DNA of 22,878 nt from UBA4675 sp964601265. Lineage in GTDB: Bacteria; Bacillota; Clostridia; Christensenellales; Borkfalkiaceae. Position 1 is the first letter of the stretch; every line of letters starts with the position of its first letter. Shown piece after piece: positions 7,533-15,468 of the stretch. The DNA lies in assembly GCA_964601265.1 (NCBI GenBank), contig CAZRMT010000015.1, positions 1-22,878 on the forward strand, written 5' to 3'. Made by a program: the position numbers and the translations under genes. Below the pieces are notes generated by a model that worked only from the letters and a program-made list of their open reading frames with translations, had not been told where the DNA came from and searched no databases.

Positions 7533-7943
7533 ATGGTTATTGATATTAATTTGCTTAAAAGACAGGGCAAAACGAGCGAAAGTTTCGTTTTCCCGTTTAC
7601 GGTAGATAAAAACCTTGCGTTGTCGCCTGATTACGAGTTTAGCGACGCCGAAATACGGTGTGAAGTCGTGATAAACGACGGCGACGTTGAAGTTTACGGG
7701 ACTATTGCTTACAAAGTAAATGGTCAGTGCGTAAGGTGTTTGGAAAATGCGAGCAAGCAAGTGGAAATTTCGTTCGACGAAGTTTTTAGCGAAAGACCGC
7801 AAGAGGACGAGTACCGTTTTAAATCGGGAAGGATTGATTTAAGCGAGTTAGTCAAAGATAACGTTTTGTTTTCTCAACCCACGATATTGCTTTGCAAGGA
7901 AGACTGCAAAGGAATATCGGTTGACGGAAGCGAAGATAATTAA
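7533..7943 (+). CDS. yceD: YceD/DUF177 family 23S rRNA accumulation protein
   Basis: YceD-family proteins (YlbN in Bacillus) act in 23S rRNA accumulation, and their gene is very often directly upstream of rpmF, as here. The N-terminus (INLLKRQGKTSESFVF) and the cysteine pairs CVRC (C66, C69) and CKEDC (C121, C125) fit the family. The protein has 136 residues against about 165-175: it stops soon after LLCKEDCKGIS and lacks the usual final LCPxCGxNLN-type segment. The missing part is not found in another frame. There is no Shine-Dalgarno sequence, and the promoter lies so close that the mRNA appears leaderless. The match from the first residues supports this start. Confidence 0.88.
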   Translation: MVIDINLLKRQGKTSESFVFPFTVDKNLALSPDYEFSDAEIRCEVVINDGDVEVYGTIAYKVNGQCVRCLENASKQVEISFDEVFSERPQEDEYRFKSGRIDLSELVKDNVLFSQPTILLCKEDCKGISVDGSEDN

Positions 7944-7971
7944 AAAATAAAAAAAGACGAGGTATAGAAAG

Positions 7972-8169
7972 ATGGCAGTTCCAAAGGGAAAAACTTCCAA
8001 ACAAAGAGCAAACAAGAGATTTGCTAGCAACTATAAGGCTCATAGCGCAAACCTTGTAACTTGCGCTCAATGCGGAGAATTAAAAGCTTCTCATCAGGTA
8101 TGTCCTAAGTGCGGGTATTACGACGGCGAACAGGTTATAGAAATAAAAGAAAAAAAAGCTAAAAACTAA
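7972..8169 (+). CDS. rpmF: 50S ribosomal protein L32
   Basis: Small zinc-ribbon protein of the large ribosomal subunit. The 65 residues begin with MAVPKGKTSKQRANKRFA, the L32 signature, and contain two CxxC pairs (C31/C34 and C44/C47) that bind zinc. It follows yceD by 28 bases, and GAGG (7959-7962) stands nine bases before the ATG. It is almost certainly co-transcribed with yceD and ends at a strong terminator. Confidence 0.98.
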   Translation: MAVPKGKTSKQRANKRFASNYKAHSANLVTCAQCGELKASHQVCPKCGYYDGEQVIEIKEKKAKN

Positions 8170-8180
8170 TTCGATATAGT

Positions 8181-8256
8181 AAAAACGCTTGGCAAGGAAC
8201 TGTTACCTAACGTGTAATAGTTCCTTATTTTCGTTAACGCTTACAAGCGTTTTTTT
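8181..8256 (+). terminator. Compound terminator after rpmF with alternative pairings
   Basis: AAAAACGCTTG (8181-8191) is fully complementary to CAAGCGTTTTT (8244-8254), enclosing an inner hairpin AAGGAACT (8194-8201) with AGTTCCTT (8219-8226). The right arm can instead pair with the adjacent AACGCT (8236-8241) as a short hairpin with TACA loop. Both forms end in a T-tract (8250-8256). It should terminate yceD-rpmF and separate them from nfnAB. Confidence 0.8.
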
Positions 8257-8296
8257 GCGTAAAAATCTATAAATATTGTTTTAAGGGAAATACTTT

Positions 8297-9145
8297 ATGT
8301 TTAAAATCGTTTACAAAAAATCTCTCAATTCAAACGTTACCATGATGAAAATTTTAGCTCCGTTGGTTGCTAAAAAGGCTAAACCGGGGCAATTTATAAT
8401 TTTAAGGGTATCCGACGACGGGGAAAGAATTCCTTTAACCGTTGCTTCTTACGATAGGGAAAACGGAACCGTTACGATAATATTTCAAGTCGTCGGGGCG
8501 ACAACAAGACTACTTAACGCATTAAACGAAGGCGATTTTATAAGTGATTTTGTAGGGCCTTTAGGAAACGCAACCAAAACGGACGGACTTAAAAAAGTTG
8601 CCGTCGTCGGCGGAGGCGTAGGTTGTGCGATTGCATTGCCCGTTGCAAAAGAATTGCACGATTTAGGGTGCGAAGTTCACTCTATCGTCGGGTTTAGAAA
8701 TAAAGATTTAGTTATTTTAGAAGACGAGTTTTCTTCTTGTAGCGACGTCTTCAAAAAAATGAGCGACGACGGAAGCTGGGGTGAACAAGGACTTGTTACC
8801 AACGCTTTAAAAGAGCTTATCGAAAGTGGTGAAAAGTACGACGAAGTAATTGCGATAGGTCCGCTGATTATGATGAAATTCGTGTGTAAGCTCACTAAAG
8901 AGTACGGTGTTAAGACCATAGTGAGTATGAATCCCATTATGATAGACGGAACGGGAATGTGCGGTGGTTGCAGACTTTCCGTGGGCGGAAAAATGAAATT
9001 TGCTTGCGTGGACGGACCCGAATTCGACGGACACGAAATAGATTTCGACGAGGCTATAGCGCGTTCGGGAACTTATAAAAGCTACGAAAGAGAAAAAGAC
9101 GAACACGTTTGTAATTTGTTAAAGGGAGCTAACAACAATGGATAA
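8297..9145 (+). CDS. nfnA: NfnA-type ferredoxin-NADP+ reductase subunit
   Basis: FAD- and NAD-binding subunit of the NADH-dependent reduced ferredoxin:NADP+ oxidoreductase, which couples NADH and reduced ferredoxin to NADPH formation by flavin-based electron bifurcation. The 282 residues show the flavin motif RIPLTVASYD near 50, the nucleotide loop VAVVGGGVGCAIALPVAKEL near 105, and the [2Fe-2S] segment GTGMCGGC (C222, C225) with C237 in ACVDGPEF. AAGGGA (8283-8288) stands eight bases before the ATG. It overlaps nfnB by eight bases. Alone it resembles other reductases of the dihydroorotate dehydrogenase electron-transfer family (SudB-like); the partner gene makes NfnA the best call. Confidence 0.9.
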   Translation: MFKIVYKKSLNSNVTMMKILAPLVAKKAKPGQFIILRVSDDGERIPLTVASYDRENGTVTIIFQVVGATTRLLNALNEGDFISDFVGPLGNATKTDGLKKVAVVGGGVGCAIALPVAKELHDLGCEVHSIVGFRNKDLVILEDEFSSCSDVFKKMSDDGSWGEQGLVTNALKELIESGEKYDEVIAIGPLIMMKFVCKLTKEYGVKTIVSMNPIMIDGTGMCGGCRLSVGGKMKFACVDGPEFDGHEIDFDEAIARSGTYKSYEREKDEHVCNLLKGANNNG

Positions 9146-10520
9146 TTTACTAAAGAAAAACGTTATGCCCGAACAAGAGCCGTGTGTACGCAACAAAAAC
9201 TTTAACGAAGTTGCGCTCGGTTATAGCGAAGAACAAGCCGTAAACGAAGCAAAAAGGTGTCTAAACTGCAAGACTAGACCTTGTACGAGCGGTTGTCCCG
9301 TAAAGATAAGAATTCCCGATTTTATTAAATGTGTTGCCGAAAGAGATTTTGAAAAGGCGTATGAGATTATAAGAGAGGATAGTGATTTGCCCGCAGTATG
9401 CGGTAGGGTTTGTCCGCAAGAAAATCAATGCGAGGGCAAGTGCGTAAGAGGAATAAAAGGGGAAAGTGTGGGAATAGGCAGGCTTGAAAGATTTGTAGCC
9501 GATTATCACGCAAAACACGGTTCGCCCTGTCAAAAAACCGTACAAAAAAACGGTAAAAAAGTAGCCGTAATCGGTTCGGGACCTGCGTCTTTAACGTGTG
9601 CGGGCAGACTTACCGTTAAAGGTTATTCCGTAACCGTATACGAGGCGTTGCACGTTGCGGGCGGAGTGCTTGTAAGCGGTATTCCGGAGTTCCGTTTGCC
9701 TAAAGCCATTGTAAGAGAAGAGATAGAAAACCTTAAAAAATCGGGTGTTGAAATAATTACCGACTGCGTTATAGGAAAAACTATAACCGTAAAAGAGCTT
9801 TTGGACGAATATAAATACGACGCCGTGTTTATCGGAACGGGCGCGGGACTTCCTAAATTTATGAACATTAAGGGAGAAGACTTGAACGGCGTATATTCCG
9901 CAAACGAGTTTTTGACGAGAATAAATTTAATGGGAGCCTATAAAGAAGGCAGTATGACGCCCGTATATAGAGCTAAAAAGACGATAGTCGTAGGCGGAGG
10001 AAACGTCGCTATGGACGCGGCTCGTTCAGCTAAACGGTTAGGTGCGGACGTAACGATAGTTTACAGGCGTACCGAGAAAGAATTGCCTGCTAGAAAAGAG
10101 GAGGTCGGACACGCCAAGGAAGAGGGAATAAAGTTTAATTTGCTCACTAATCCCGTGGCGATAAACGGCGAAAACGGTTGGGTAAAAAGTTTAACTTGCG
10201 TTAAAATGGAACTTGCTCAAGCGGACGCTTCGGGAAGGGCAAGACCGGTTGAAATTAAGGGTAGCGAGTTCGAAATAGATGCGGACTGCGTTATAATGGC
10301 GCTTGGCACTTCGCCTAATCCCTTAATTAAAAACACTACCGAAAATATTAAGTACACCGACAGAGGGGTAATCGAGGTTGACGAAAAGGGTGAAACTTCG
10401 GTTAAAGGCGTGTTTGCGGGCGGTGACGCCGTAACGGGTTCTGCAACGGTAATACTTGCTATGGGGGCGGGAAAACTTGCTTCCGAGTCGATAGACGAGT
10501 ATTTGCAAAACAAGGGCTGA
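9138..10520 (+). CDS. nfnB: NfnB-type (glutamate synthase small subunit-like) subunit
   Basis: Large subunit of the NfnAB transhydrogenase, carrying two [4Fe-4S] clusters and the bifurcating FAD. Cluster cysteines are visible at C41, C44, C49, C53 and C88, C92, C98, C102. Two dinucleotide folds follow: VAVIGSGPASLTCAGRL near 143 and VVGGGNVAMDAARSAKRLGA near 285, and then GVFAGGDAVTGSATVILAM at the C-terminus. The length (460) fits NfnB and GltD-like proteins. AAGGGAG (9122-9128) inside the end of nfnA serves as ribosome binding site, and the overlap suggests equal production of both subunits. A GltD of glutamate synthase is the alternative, but no GltB gene is adjacent and nfnA is. Confidence 0.92.
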   Translation: MDNLLKKNVMPEQEPCVRNKNFNEVALGYSEEQAVNEAKRCLNCKTRPCTSGCPVKIRIPDFIKCVAERDFEKAYEIIREDSDLPAVCGRVCPQENQCEGKCVRGIKGESVGIGRLERFVADYHAKHGSPCQKTVQKNGKKVAVIGSGPASLTCAGRLTVKGYSVTVYEALHVAGGVLVSGIPEFRLPKAIVREEIENLKKSGVEIITDCVIGKTITVKELLDEYKYDAVFIGTGAGLPKFMNIKGEDLNGVYSANEFLTRINLMGAYKEGSMTPVYRAKKTIVVGGGNVAMDAARSAKRLGADVTIVYRRTEKELPARKEEVGHAKEEGIKFNLLTNPVAINGENGWVKSLTCVKMELAQADASGRARPVEIKGSEFEIDADCVIMALGTSPNPLIKNTTENIKYTDRGVIEVDEKGETSVKGVFAGGDAVTGSATVILAMGAGKLASESIDEYLQNKG

Positions 10521-10668
10521 TTTTTGTTAAAAAGCAGTCTATAAGTCGATAAAAGAGCAAAAAGTCTTTTCTTTTTAAAAAATTTTGCGATAAAAACCAC
10601 TTTTTTAAAGGAAACAGTTTGCTTTTTTTCGAAAAAAATGTTATTTTATATCTAACGAGTAGCGAATA

Positions 10669-10707
10669 AACGCGTAAATCCAGTTGAGGGTTTACGCGTT
10701 ATTTTTT
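10669..10707 (+). terminator. Hairpin with U-tract just before the MATE gene
   Basis: AACGCGTAAATCC (10669-10681) pairs with GGGTTTACGCGTT (10688-10700) with one G-U wobble and a 6-base loop, followed by ATTTTTT. It is the only strong terminator after nfnB. Its T-tract ends six bases before the AAGGAG of the MATE gene, so it may also act as an attenuator in that gene's leader. The other ~150 bases between nfnB and this hairpin are AT-rich, with no convincing promoter or RNA that I can name. Confidence 0.7.
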
Positions 10708-10722
10708 ATGTAAAGGAGAGTT

Positions 10723-12099
10723 ATGGAAGCGATTAAGGAAAATAAAATGGCGGTGTCGTCGGTAAAGGGTTTATTGTGGAAAATGGGATTGCCGATGATA
10801 ATTTCAATGATTTTGCAAGCGTTATACAACGTGGTGGACAGCGTGTTCGTTGCAAACATTCCCGCCATAGGAGCGATTGCCAACGAAGCGTTGACCATTG
10901 CCTTTCCCGTGCAAATTATGATAATCGCCATAGGCGTAGGAACGGGAGTAGGGCTAAACGCGTTACTTTCTAAAAGCTTGGGCGAAAAGAACAAGGAAAG
11001 GGTAAATTACGTTGCGGGCAACGGCATTTTTTTGTGCTTGGTTATTTACGCCGTGTTTTTATTGTTCGGACTGTTTTTGTCCAAGTGGTTTATAGGTTTA
11101 TTTACGGATAATGCGGAAGTTTTAAAAATGGGTACGTCGTATTTACGAATTTGTACTTGTTTTTCGCTAGGTTCGATCGGGTACACCGTTTACGAAAGGT
11201 TTTTACAAGCGACGGGGAAAACGACTTATTCAACCATTGCGCAAATTAGCGGTGCGCTTGCCAACGTGGTTTTAGATTACGTGTTTATATTTCCGCTCGG
11301 TATGGGTGTTTCGGGCGCGGCGTGGGCGACTATAATCGGACAGTTTATTTCCTTATTCGTCGCAATGATTTTACATTACACGAAAAATAAGGAAGTGGGT
11401 AGCGGACTAAGATATATAAAACCCAAGGCAAGTATTATAGGCGGAATTTACAAAATAGGATTTTCGGCAATCGTTATGCAAGGGCTTTTGTCCGTTATGA
11501 TGGCGGGTATGAACGCTATTTTGCGTAAATCGAGCGTCGACTCGGTAATACTTGTCGGCTCGTTCGGTATTTATTACAAAATACAGCAAGTGGCGTTGTT
11601 TTCGGCGTTCGGACTGTCTAATACCATTATCACCCTTTTGTCTTTTAACTACGGAATGAAAAATAAAGAGCGAGCAAAAGCTTGCGTAAAATACGGTGTG
11701 ATAGATTCGCTCATCGTAACGCTTGCAATCACTTTATTGTTTGAAGTTTTAGCCCGTCCGTTGTCAAAGTTATTCGCTTTATCGGGGGACAGTTCGGCTG
11801 TACTTGTAGATGTTTGCGCAAGGGCTACGAGAATAGCTAGCGTAGGCTTTGTGTTTATGGGGTTTAGCGTTGCCATTCAAGGCGTATTGCAAGCGCTTGG
11901 CAAGGCTATAGAACCGCTAATTTCCGCCTTTTTAAGGTTGGTGGCGTTTACTTTTCCGATAGCGTACTTGTTCGTAGTAAACACAAACGCCGTTGTTACG
12001 GTATGGTGGACTTTTCCCATAGCCGAAGCGTTAACCTTTTTCGTGTCGATAGCGTTTTTGGTTTTCTCGTTGAAAAAAATCAATAGTTTAAGCGATTAA
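10723..12099 (+). CDS. MATE family multidrug or toxin exporter
   Basis: Polytopic membrane transporter that expels cationic or xenobiotic compounds in exchange for sodium or protons. The 458 residues and about twelve hydrophobic helices fit the MATE fold. The N-terminal half has MGLPMIISMILQALYNVVDS, then NEALTIAFPVQIMIIAIGVG and LNALLSKSLGEKNKERV, typical of the DinF/NorM-like branch. The second half repeats the arrangement (LSFNYGMKNKERAKACVKYG). AAGGAG (10713-10718) lies four bases from the start. It stands alone between a hairpin upstream and a shared terminator downstream. The substrate cannot be told from sequence. Confidence 0.92.
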   Translation: MEAIKENKMAVSSVKGLLWKMGLPMIISMILQALYNVVDSVFVANIPAIGAIANEALTIAFPVQIMIIAIGVGTGVGLNALLSKSLGEKNKERVNYVAGNGIFLCLVIYAVFLLFGLFLSKWFIGLFTDNAEVLKMGTSYLRICTCFSLGSIGYTVYERFLQATGKTTYSTIAQISGALANVVLDYVFIFPLGMGVSGAAWATIIGQFISLFVAMILHYTKNKEVGSGLRYIKPKASIIGGIYKIGFSAIVMQGLLSVMMAGMNAILRKSSVDSVILVGSFGIYYKIQQVALFSAFGLSNTIITLLSFNYGMKNKERAKACVKYGVIDSLIVTLAITLLFEVLARPLSKLFALSGDSSAVLVDVCARATRIASVGFVFMGFSVAIQGVLQALGKAIEPLISAFLRLVAFTFPIAYLFVVNTNAVVTVWWTFPIAEALTFFVSIAFLVFSLKKINSLSD

Positions 12100-12122
12100 A
12101 AACTTATTTTTTAAGAAAAATA

Positions 12123-12155
12123 ACGGCTTTTTGCGTTTGCAAAAAGCCGTATTTC
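12123..12155. terminator. Bidirectional terminator between MATE gene and glyS
   Basis: ACGGCTTTTTGC (12123-12134) and GCAAAAAGCCGT (12139-12150) form a perfect 12-bp stem with a GTTT loop. On the plus strand ATTTC follows; on the minus strand TATTTTTC follows. It lies between two convergent genes and can serve both. Confidence 0.88.
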
Positions 12156-12184
12156 AATTTAAAAAATCACACCGATTCGGTAGA

Positions 12185-13561
12185 TTAAAATTTGATTTTT
12201 TCAGTAACGAACGCAACGAGTTCGTTTATAGGCAGACGGATTTGTTCCATAGTGTCTCTGTCACGAACGGTTACGGTGTCGTCGTTTAACGTGTCGAAGT
12301 CGATAGTTACGCACATGGGCGTTCCGATTTCGTCTTGTCTACGGTATCTTTTACCGATAGAACCCGCTTCGTCGTAAGTACACATAAAGTAAGGGGTGAG
12401 TTTTTTGTAAACTTCTTTCGCCTTTTCCGATAAATTCTTTTGTAAGGGTAAAACTGCAACTTTATACGCCGACAAACAGGGGTGGAAGTGCATAACTACT
12501 CTCGTTTCGCCGTTTTCAAGCGTTTGTTCCTCGTACGCTTCGGATAATACCGCAAGCATAAGTCTATCCGCACCGATAGAGTATTCAATATCGTAAGCGA
12601 TAAACTTTTCGTTGGTTACGGGGTCTACGTACTGCATATTTTTACCGCTGTATTCTTGGTGGCGTGATAAATCGTAATTCGTTCTGTTGTGAATACCGTT
12701 AAGTTCCGACCAACCGATAGGGAATAAGTATTGAATGTCGCACGCGCATTTAGCGTAGTGAGCTAGTTTGTCGTGGTCTTTGTATCTTAAATGTTCCGCT
12801 TTAAAGCCTAAATCGATAAGGAAGTCCCACGCTTTTTTCTTGTATTCTTCGTAAAACTCTATATCCGTTCCCTCTTTGCAGAACCATTGATGTTCCATTT
12901 GTTCGAATTCTATCGTTCTGAAAATAAAGTTACCGGGGGTAATTTCGTTTCTAAACGCCTTACCTATTTGGGCAATTCCGAACGGGATTTTTGCTCTTGC
13001 CGTTCTTTGAACGTTTAAAAAGTTTACGAATTCGCCTTGCGCCGTTTCGGGACGAAGATAAATCGTATCTTTTGAGTCTTCTACAACGCCTCTCGAAGTT
13101 TCGAACATCAAGTTGAATTGTCTTATCGGCGTCCAGTTGAATTTTCCGCAGTTAGGGCATTTAACCTTGTGTTCGTTGATATAGTTTTCCATTTCTTCTT
13201 TGCTCATAGCGTCGGGGTTAACCGCTCCTTTGGAATGAGCTTCTATCAAATTGTCGGCACGGTGTCTGGATTTACACTCTTTACAGTCCATTTTCGGGTC
13301 GGTAAAAGAGGCGGTGTGACCGCTTGCGTCCCAAACTCTTGAATTCATTAAAATTGCGGCGTCTACTCCGAAAGAGTTGTCGCTTTCTTGGACGAATCTT
13401 TTCCACCAAGCTCTTTTAACGTTGTTTTTTATTTCAACGCCCACGGGGCCGTAATCCCAAGTATTTCCCATTCCGCCGTAAATTTCACTGCCGGGGAAAA
13501 TAATTCCTCTCGATTTACAGAGGTTTACTAATTTTTCCATCGTAACGCCGTTTTTTTCCAT
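12185..13561 (-). CDS. glyS: Glycyl-tRNA synthetase, alpha2 type
   Basis: Class II synthetase that charges tRNA-Gly. The single 458-residue chain is the homodimeric type shared with Bacillus, archaea and eukaryotes, not the alpha2beta2 type. Visible features are GGMGNTWDYGPVGVEIK near residue 30, a zinc site with C93/C96 and C135/C138, motif 2 with FRNEITPGNFIFRTIEFEQM, the glycine-site segment GWSELNGIHNRTNYDL, and a C-terminal anticodon-binding domain. AAGGTG stands seven bases before the ATG at 13561. A second ATG seven codons in is possible but less well placed. Unlike thrS it has no T-box in its short leader. Confidence 0.96.
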   Translation of the reverse strand: MEKNGVTMEKLVNLCKSRGIIFPGSEIYGGMGNTWDYGPVGVEIKNNVKRAWWKRFVQESDNSFGVDAAILMNSRVWDASGHTASFTDPKMDCKECKSRHRADNLIEAHSKGAVNPDAMSKEEMENYINEHKVKCPNCGKFNWTPIRQFNLMFETSRGVVEDSKDTIYLRPETAQGEFVNFLNVQRTARAKIPFGIAQIGKAFRNEITPGNFIFRTIEFEQMEHQWFCKEGTDIEFYEEYKKKAWDFLIDLGFKAEHLRYKDHDKLAHYAKCACDIQYLFPIGWSELNGIHNRTNYDLSRHQEYSGKNMQYVDPVTNEKFIAYDIEYSIGADRLMLAVLSEAYEEQTLENGETRVVMHFHPCLSAYKVAVLPLQKNLSEKAKEVYKKLTPYFMCTYDEAGSIGKRYRRQDEIGTPMCVTIDFDTLNDDTVTVRDRDTMEQIRLPINELVAFVTEKIKF

Positions 13562-13594
13562 ATCTTTTCACCTTGAAAATATTCTTTAATTGTA

Positions 13595-13623
13595 ATTTTA
13601 GTAAAAATTTTATATAAAGTCAA
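13595..13623 (-). promoter_or_regulatory. Promoter of glyS
   Basis: On the minus strand TTGACT (13618-13623), a 17-base spacer and TAAAAT (13595-13600) match the sigma-A consensus at ten of twelve positions. The start of transcription should be near 13588, giving a leader of about 26 bases that ends in the AAGGTG ribosome binding site. Confidence 0.78.
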
Positions 13624-13633
13624 GTAAATATAA

Positions 13634-13662
13634 TTGTAAAAAACGTTTCGTTGTGTTAAAAT
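13634..13662 (+). promoter_or_regulatory. Promoter of glnS
   Basis: TTGTAA (13634-13639), 17 bases, TAAAAT (13657-13662). The start of transcription should be near 13669, leaving a leader of about 53 bases. It is back to back with the glyS promoter. Confidence 0.6.
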
Positions 13663-13678
13663 TTAATAAATGACTATT

Positions 13679-13706
13679 GCGTTTAAAGGGTTGCCCGTAA
13701 AAACGC
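13679..13706 (+). other. Hairpin in the glnS leader
   Basis: GCGTTT (13679-13684) pairs with AAACGC (13701-13706), and within it GGG (13688-13690) can pair with CCC (13694-13696) around TTG. It lies between the predicted transcription start and the CGGAGA ribosome binding site. It has no U-tract, so it is not a terminator; any regulatory role is inference. Confidence 0.35.
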
Positions 13707-13721
13707 TACACGGAGATTTTT

Positions 13722-15344
13722 ATGGAATCTAAAAACTTTATAGAAGATATTATCAACGAAGAACTCGAAGAAGGCGTAAACAACGTCGTTCATACTCGTT
13801 TTCCTCCCGAACCTAACGGATATTTGCATATAGGGCACGCAAAAAGTTTGTGTCTCAATTTCGGAACGGCGCAAAAATACGAGGGAATGTGTAACTTGTT
13901 TTTCGACGACACTAACCCGTCGAAAGAAAAAACCGAATTCGTCGACGCTATAAAGAAAGATATAGAGTGGCTCGGGTTTAAGTGGTACGAGGAACACTAT
14001 GCGTCCGACTTTTTCGACGAAATATACGCTTTAGCCGTAAAACTCATAAAGGAAGGAAAGGCTTTCGTCTGCGATTTATCGGCGGACGAGATAAGACAAA
14101 CGAGAGGAACGTTAACCGAACCCGGAACGGAAAGCCCTTATAGAAATAGGAGCGTCGAAGAAAACTTAAAGCTTTTCGAAGAGATGAGAGAGGGCAAGTA
14201 CGCCGACGGAGAAAAAGTTTTAAGAGCTAAAATAGATATGGCTTCGCCCAATATAAATTTAAGAGACCCCGTAATTTACAGAGTGTTGAGAGCCACTCAT
14301 CACAGAACGGGCGACAAGTGGTGCGTTTATCCTATGTACGATTTCGCGCACCCGATATGTGATTCTATGCAAGGGGTGACCTATTCTATTTGTACTTTGG
14401 AGTTCGAAGACCATAGACCTTTATATAATTGGGTGGTTGAAAATACGGGCGTAAAAGTAAGACCTAGACAAATAGAGTTTGCAAGATTAAACATAACCAA
14501 CACGGTTATGAGTAAAAGGTATCTTAAAAAACTCGTGGACGAAAAAGTCGTTTCGGGTTGGGACGACCCGAGAATGCCCACTTTAACGGGACTAAGAAAC
14601 AGAGGCGTTCCTGCGCAAGCTTTAAAAAATTTCTGTGAAGAAATAGGCGTGTGTAAAGCGAATTCCGAAATAGAAATAGCTTATTTCGAGCATTTTATAA
14701 GAGATTATTTAAACGTTCACGCCGAAAGGGCTATGACGGTATTTAATCCCGTAAAGGTGATAATAACCGATTACGAGGGAGAAGAAGAATTAGACTTCGA
14801 TGTAAACCCCAACGACGAGAGTGCGGGAAAGAGAAAAATAACTTTTTCCAACGAGATTTATATCGACAGGGACGATTTTTCGCTTTGTCCTCCGCCTAAA
14901 TATTTTAGACTTCAAAAGGGCGGTATCGTAAGACTTAAAAACGCTTATATCGTTAAGTGCGAGGACGTTTTGCTTGACGAAAACGGACAAGTTAAAGAAA
15001 TTTATTGTACGCATATAGCCAATTCCAAAAGCGGTAACGACACTAGCGGATTAAAATGCAAGGGAACTATCCACTGGGTAAACGCAAAGGACTGTAAGGA
15101 TGTTGAAATAAGGCAGTATCAGTATTTGCTTAAAGACGCCGACTATGCGGGACAAGATTTCAGCGAAAGACTAAACTACGATTCGCTTACCGTTTTAAAG
15201 GGAAAAACCGAAAAATACGTTGGCGAAAATGAAGACGGAAAAGTATTCCAAATGATGAGAAAAGGGTACTATAAGTTGTTTAACGGCGAAAACGGAGTAT
15301 ATTTATCGGAAGTCGTTTCGTTAAAAGATTCGTTTAATAAATAA
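13722..15344 (+). CDS. glnS: Glutaminyl-tRNA synthetase
   Basis: Class I synthetase that attaches glutamine directly to tRNA-Gln. The sequence follows bacterial GlnRS closely: VVHTRFPPEPNGYLHIGHAK with the HIGH motif at residues 36-39, CNLFFDDTNPSKE, RAKIDMASPN, WCVYPMYDFAHPICDSMQG, CTLEFEDHRPLYNW, and the KMSKR-like VMSKR at 262-266, followed by the two beta-barrel anticodon domains. The 540 residues compare with about 555 in E. coli. GGAGA precedes the ATG. Many low-GC Gram-positives lack this enzyme and make Gln-tRNA by amidation, so its presence is informative. GluRS is excluded by the GlnRS-type residues around the active site. Confidence 0.96.
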   Translation: MESKNFIEDIINEELEEGVNNVVHTRFPPEPNGYLHIGHAKSLCLNFGTAQKYEGMCNLFFDDTNPSKEKTEFVDAIKKDIEWLGFKWYEEHYASDFFDEIYALAVKLIKEGKAFVCDLSADEIRQTRGTLTEPGTESPYRNRSVEENLKLFEEMREGKYADGEKVLRAKIDMASPNINLRDPVIYRVLRATHHRTGDKWCVYPMYDFAHPICDSMQGVTYSICTLEFEDHRPLYNWVVENTGVKVRPRQIEFARLNITNTVMSKRYLKKLVDEKVVSGWDDPRMPTLTGLRNRGVPAQALKNFCEEIGVCKANSEIEIAYFEHFIRDYLNVHAERAMTVFNPVKVIITDYEGEEELDFDVNPNDESAGKRKITFSNEIYIDRDDFSLCPPPKYFRLQKGGIVRLKNAYIVKCEDVLLDENGQVKEIYCTHIANSKSGNDTSGLKCKGTIHWVNAKDCKDVEIRQYQYLLKDADYAGQDFSERLNYDSLTVLKGKTEKYVGENEDGKVFQMMRKGYYKLFNGENGVYLSEVVSLKDSFNK

Positions 15345-15352
15345 AAAGACGT

Positions 15353-15376
15353 CGATTTTTCTATTAAAAAAAATCG
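15353..15376 (+). terminator. Possible weak terminator after glnS
   Basis: CGATTTTT (15353-15360) can pair with AAAAATCG (15369-15376), nine bases past the glnS stop. The stem is AT-rich and only a short TTACTT follows, so efficiency is doubtful. Confidence 0.35.
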
Positions 15377-15406
15377 TTACTTCGGCTATAAAATATTTTA
15401 AAGTTA

Positions 15407-15435
15407 TTGACAAAACCGAACTGTTAATATATAAT
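15407..15435 (+). promoter_or_regulatory. Perfect consensus promoter before the CvpA-like gene
   Basis: TTGACA (15407-15412), exactly 17 bases, TATAAT (15430-15435): all twelve consensus positions match. Transcription should start near 15442, giving a leader of about 27 bases that contains no Shine-Dalgarno sequence. Confidence 0.88.
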
Positions 15436-15468
15436 AAAATAAATAATTATATTGTTTGGTATTGAATT

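Noticed and set aside
10217..10600. A 127-codon minus-strand frame over the end of nfnB
   Set aside because: It mirrors the conserved nfnB C-terminus and has Ser/Pro-rich composition typical of an antisense frame.
10521..10668. A possible riboswitch or small RNA between nfnB and the MATE gene
   Set aside because: The stretch is AT-rich with runs of A and T; I see no conserved aptamer sequence and no clear promoter.
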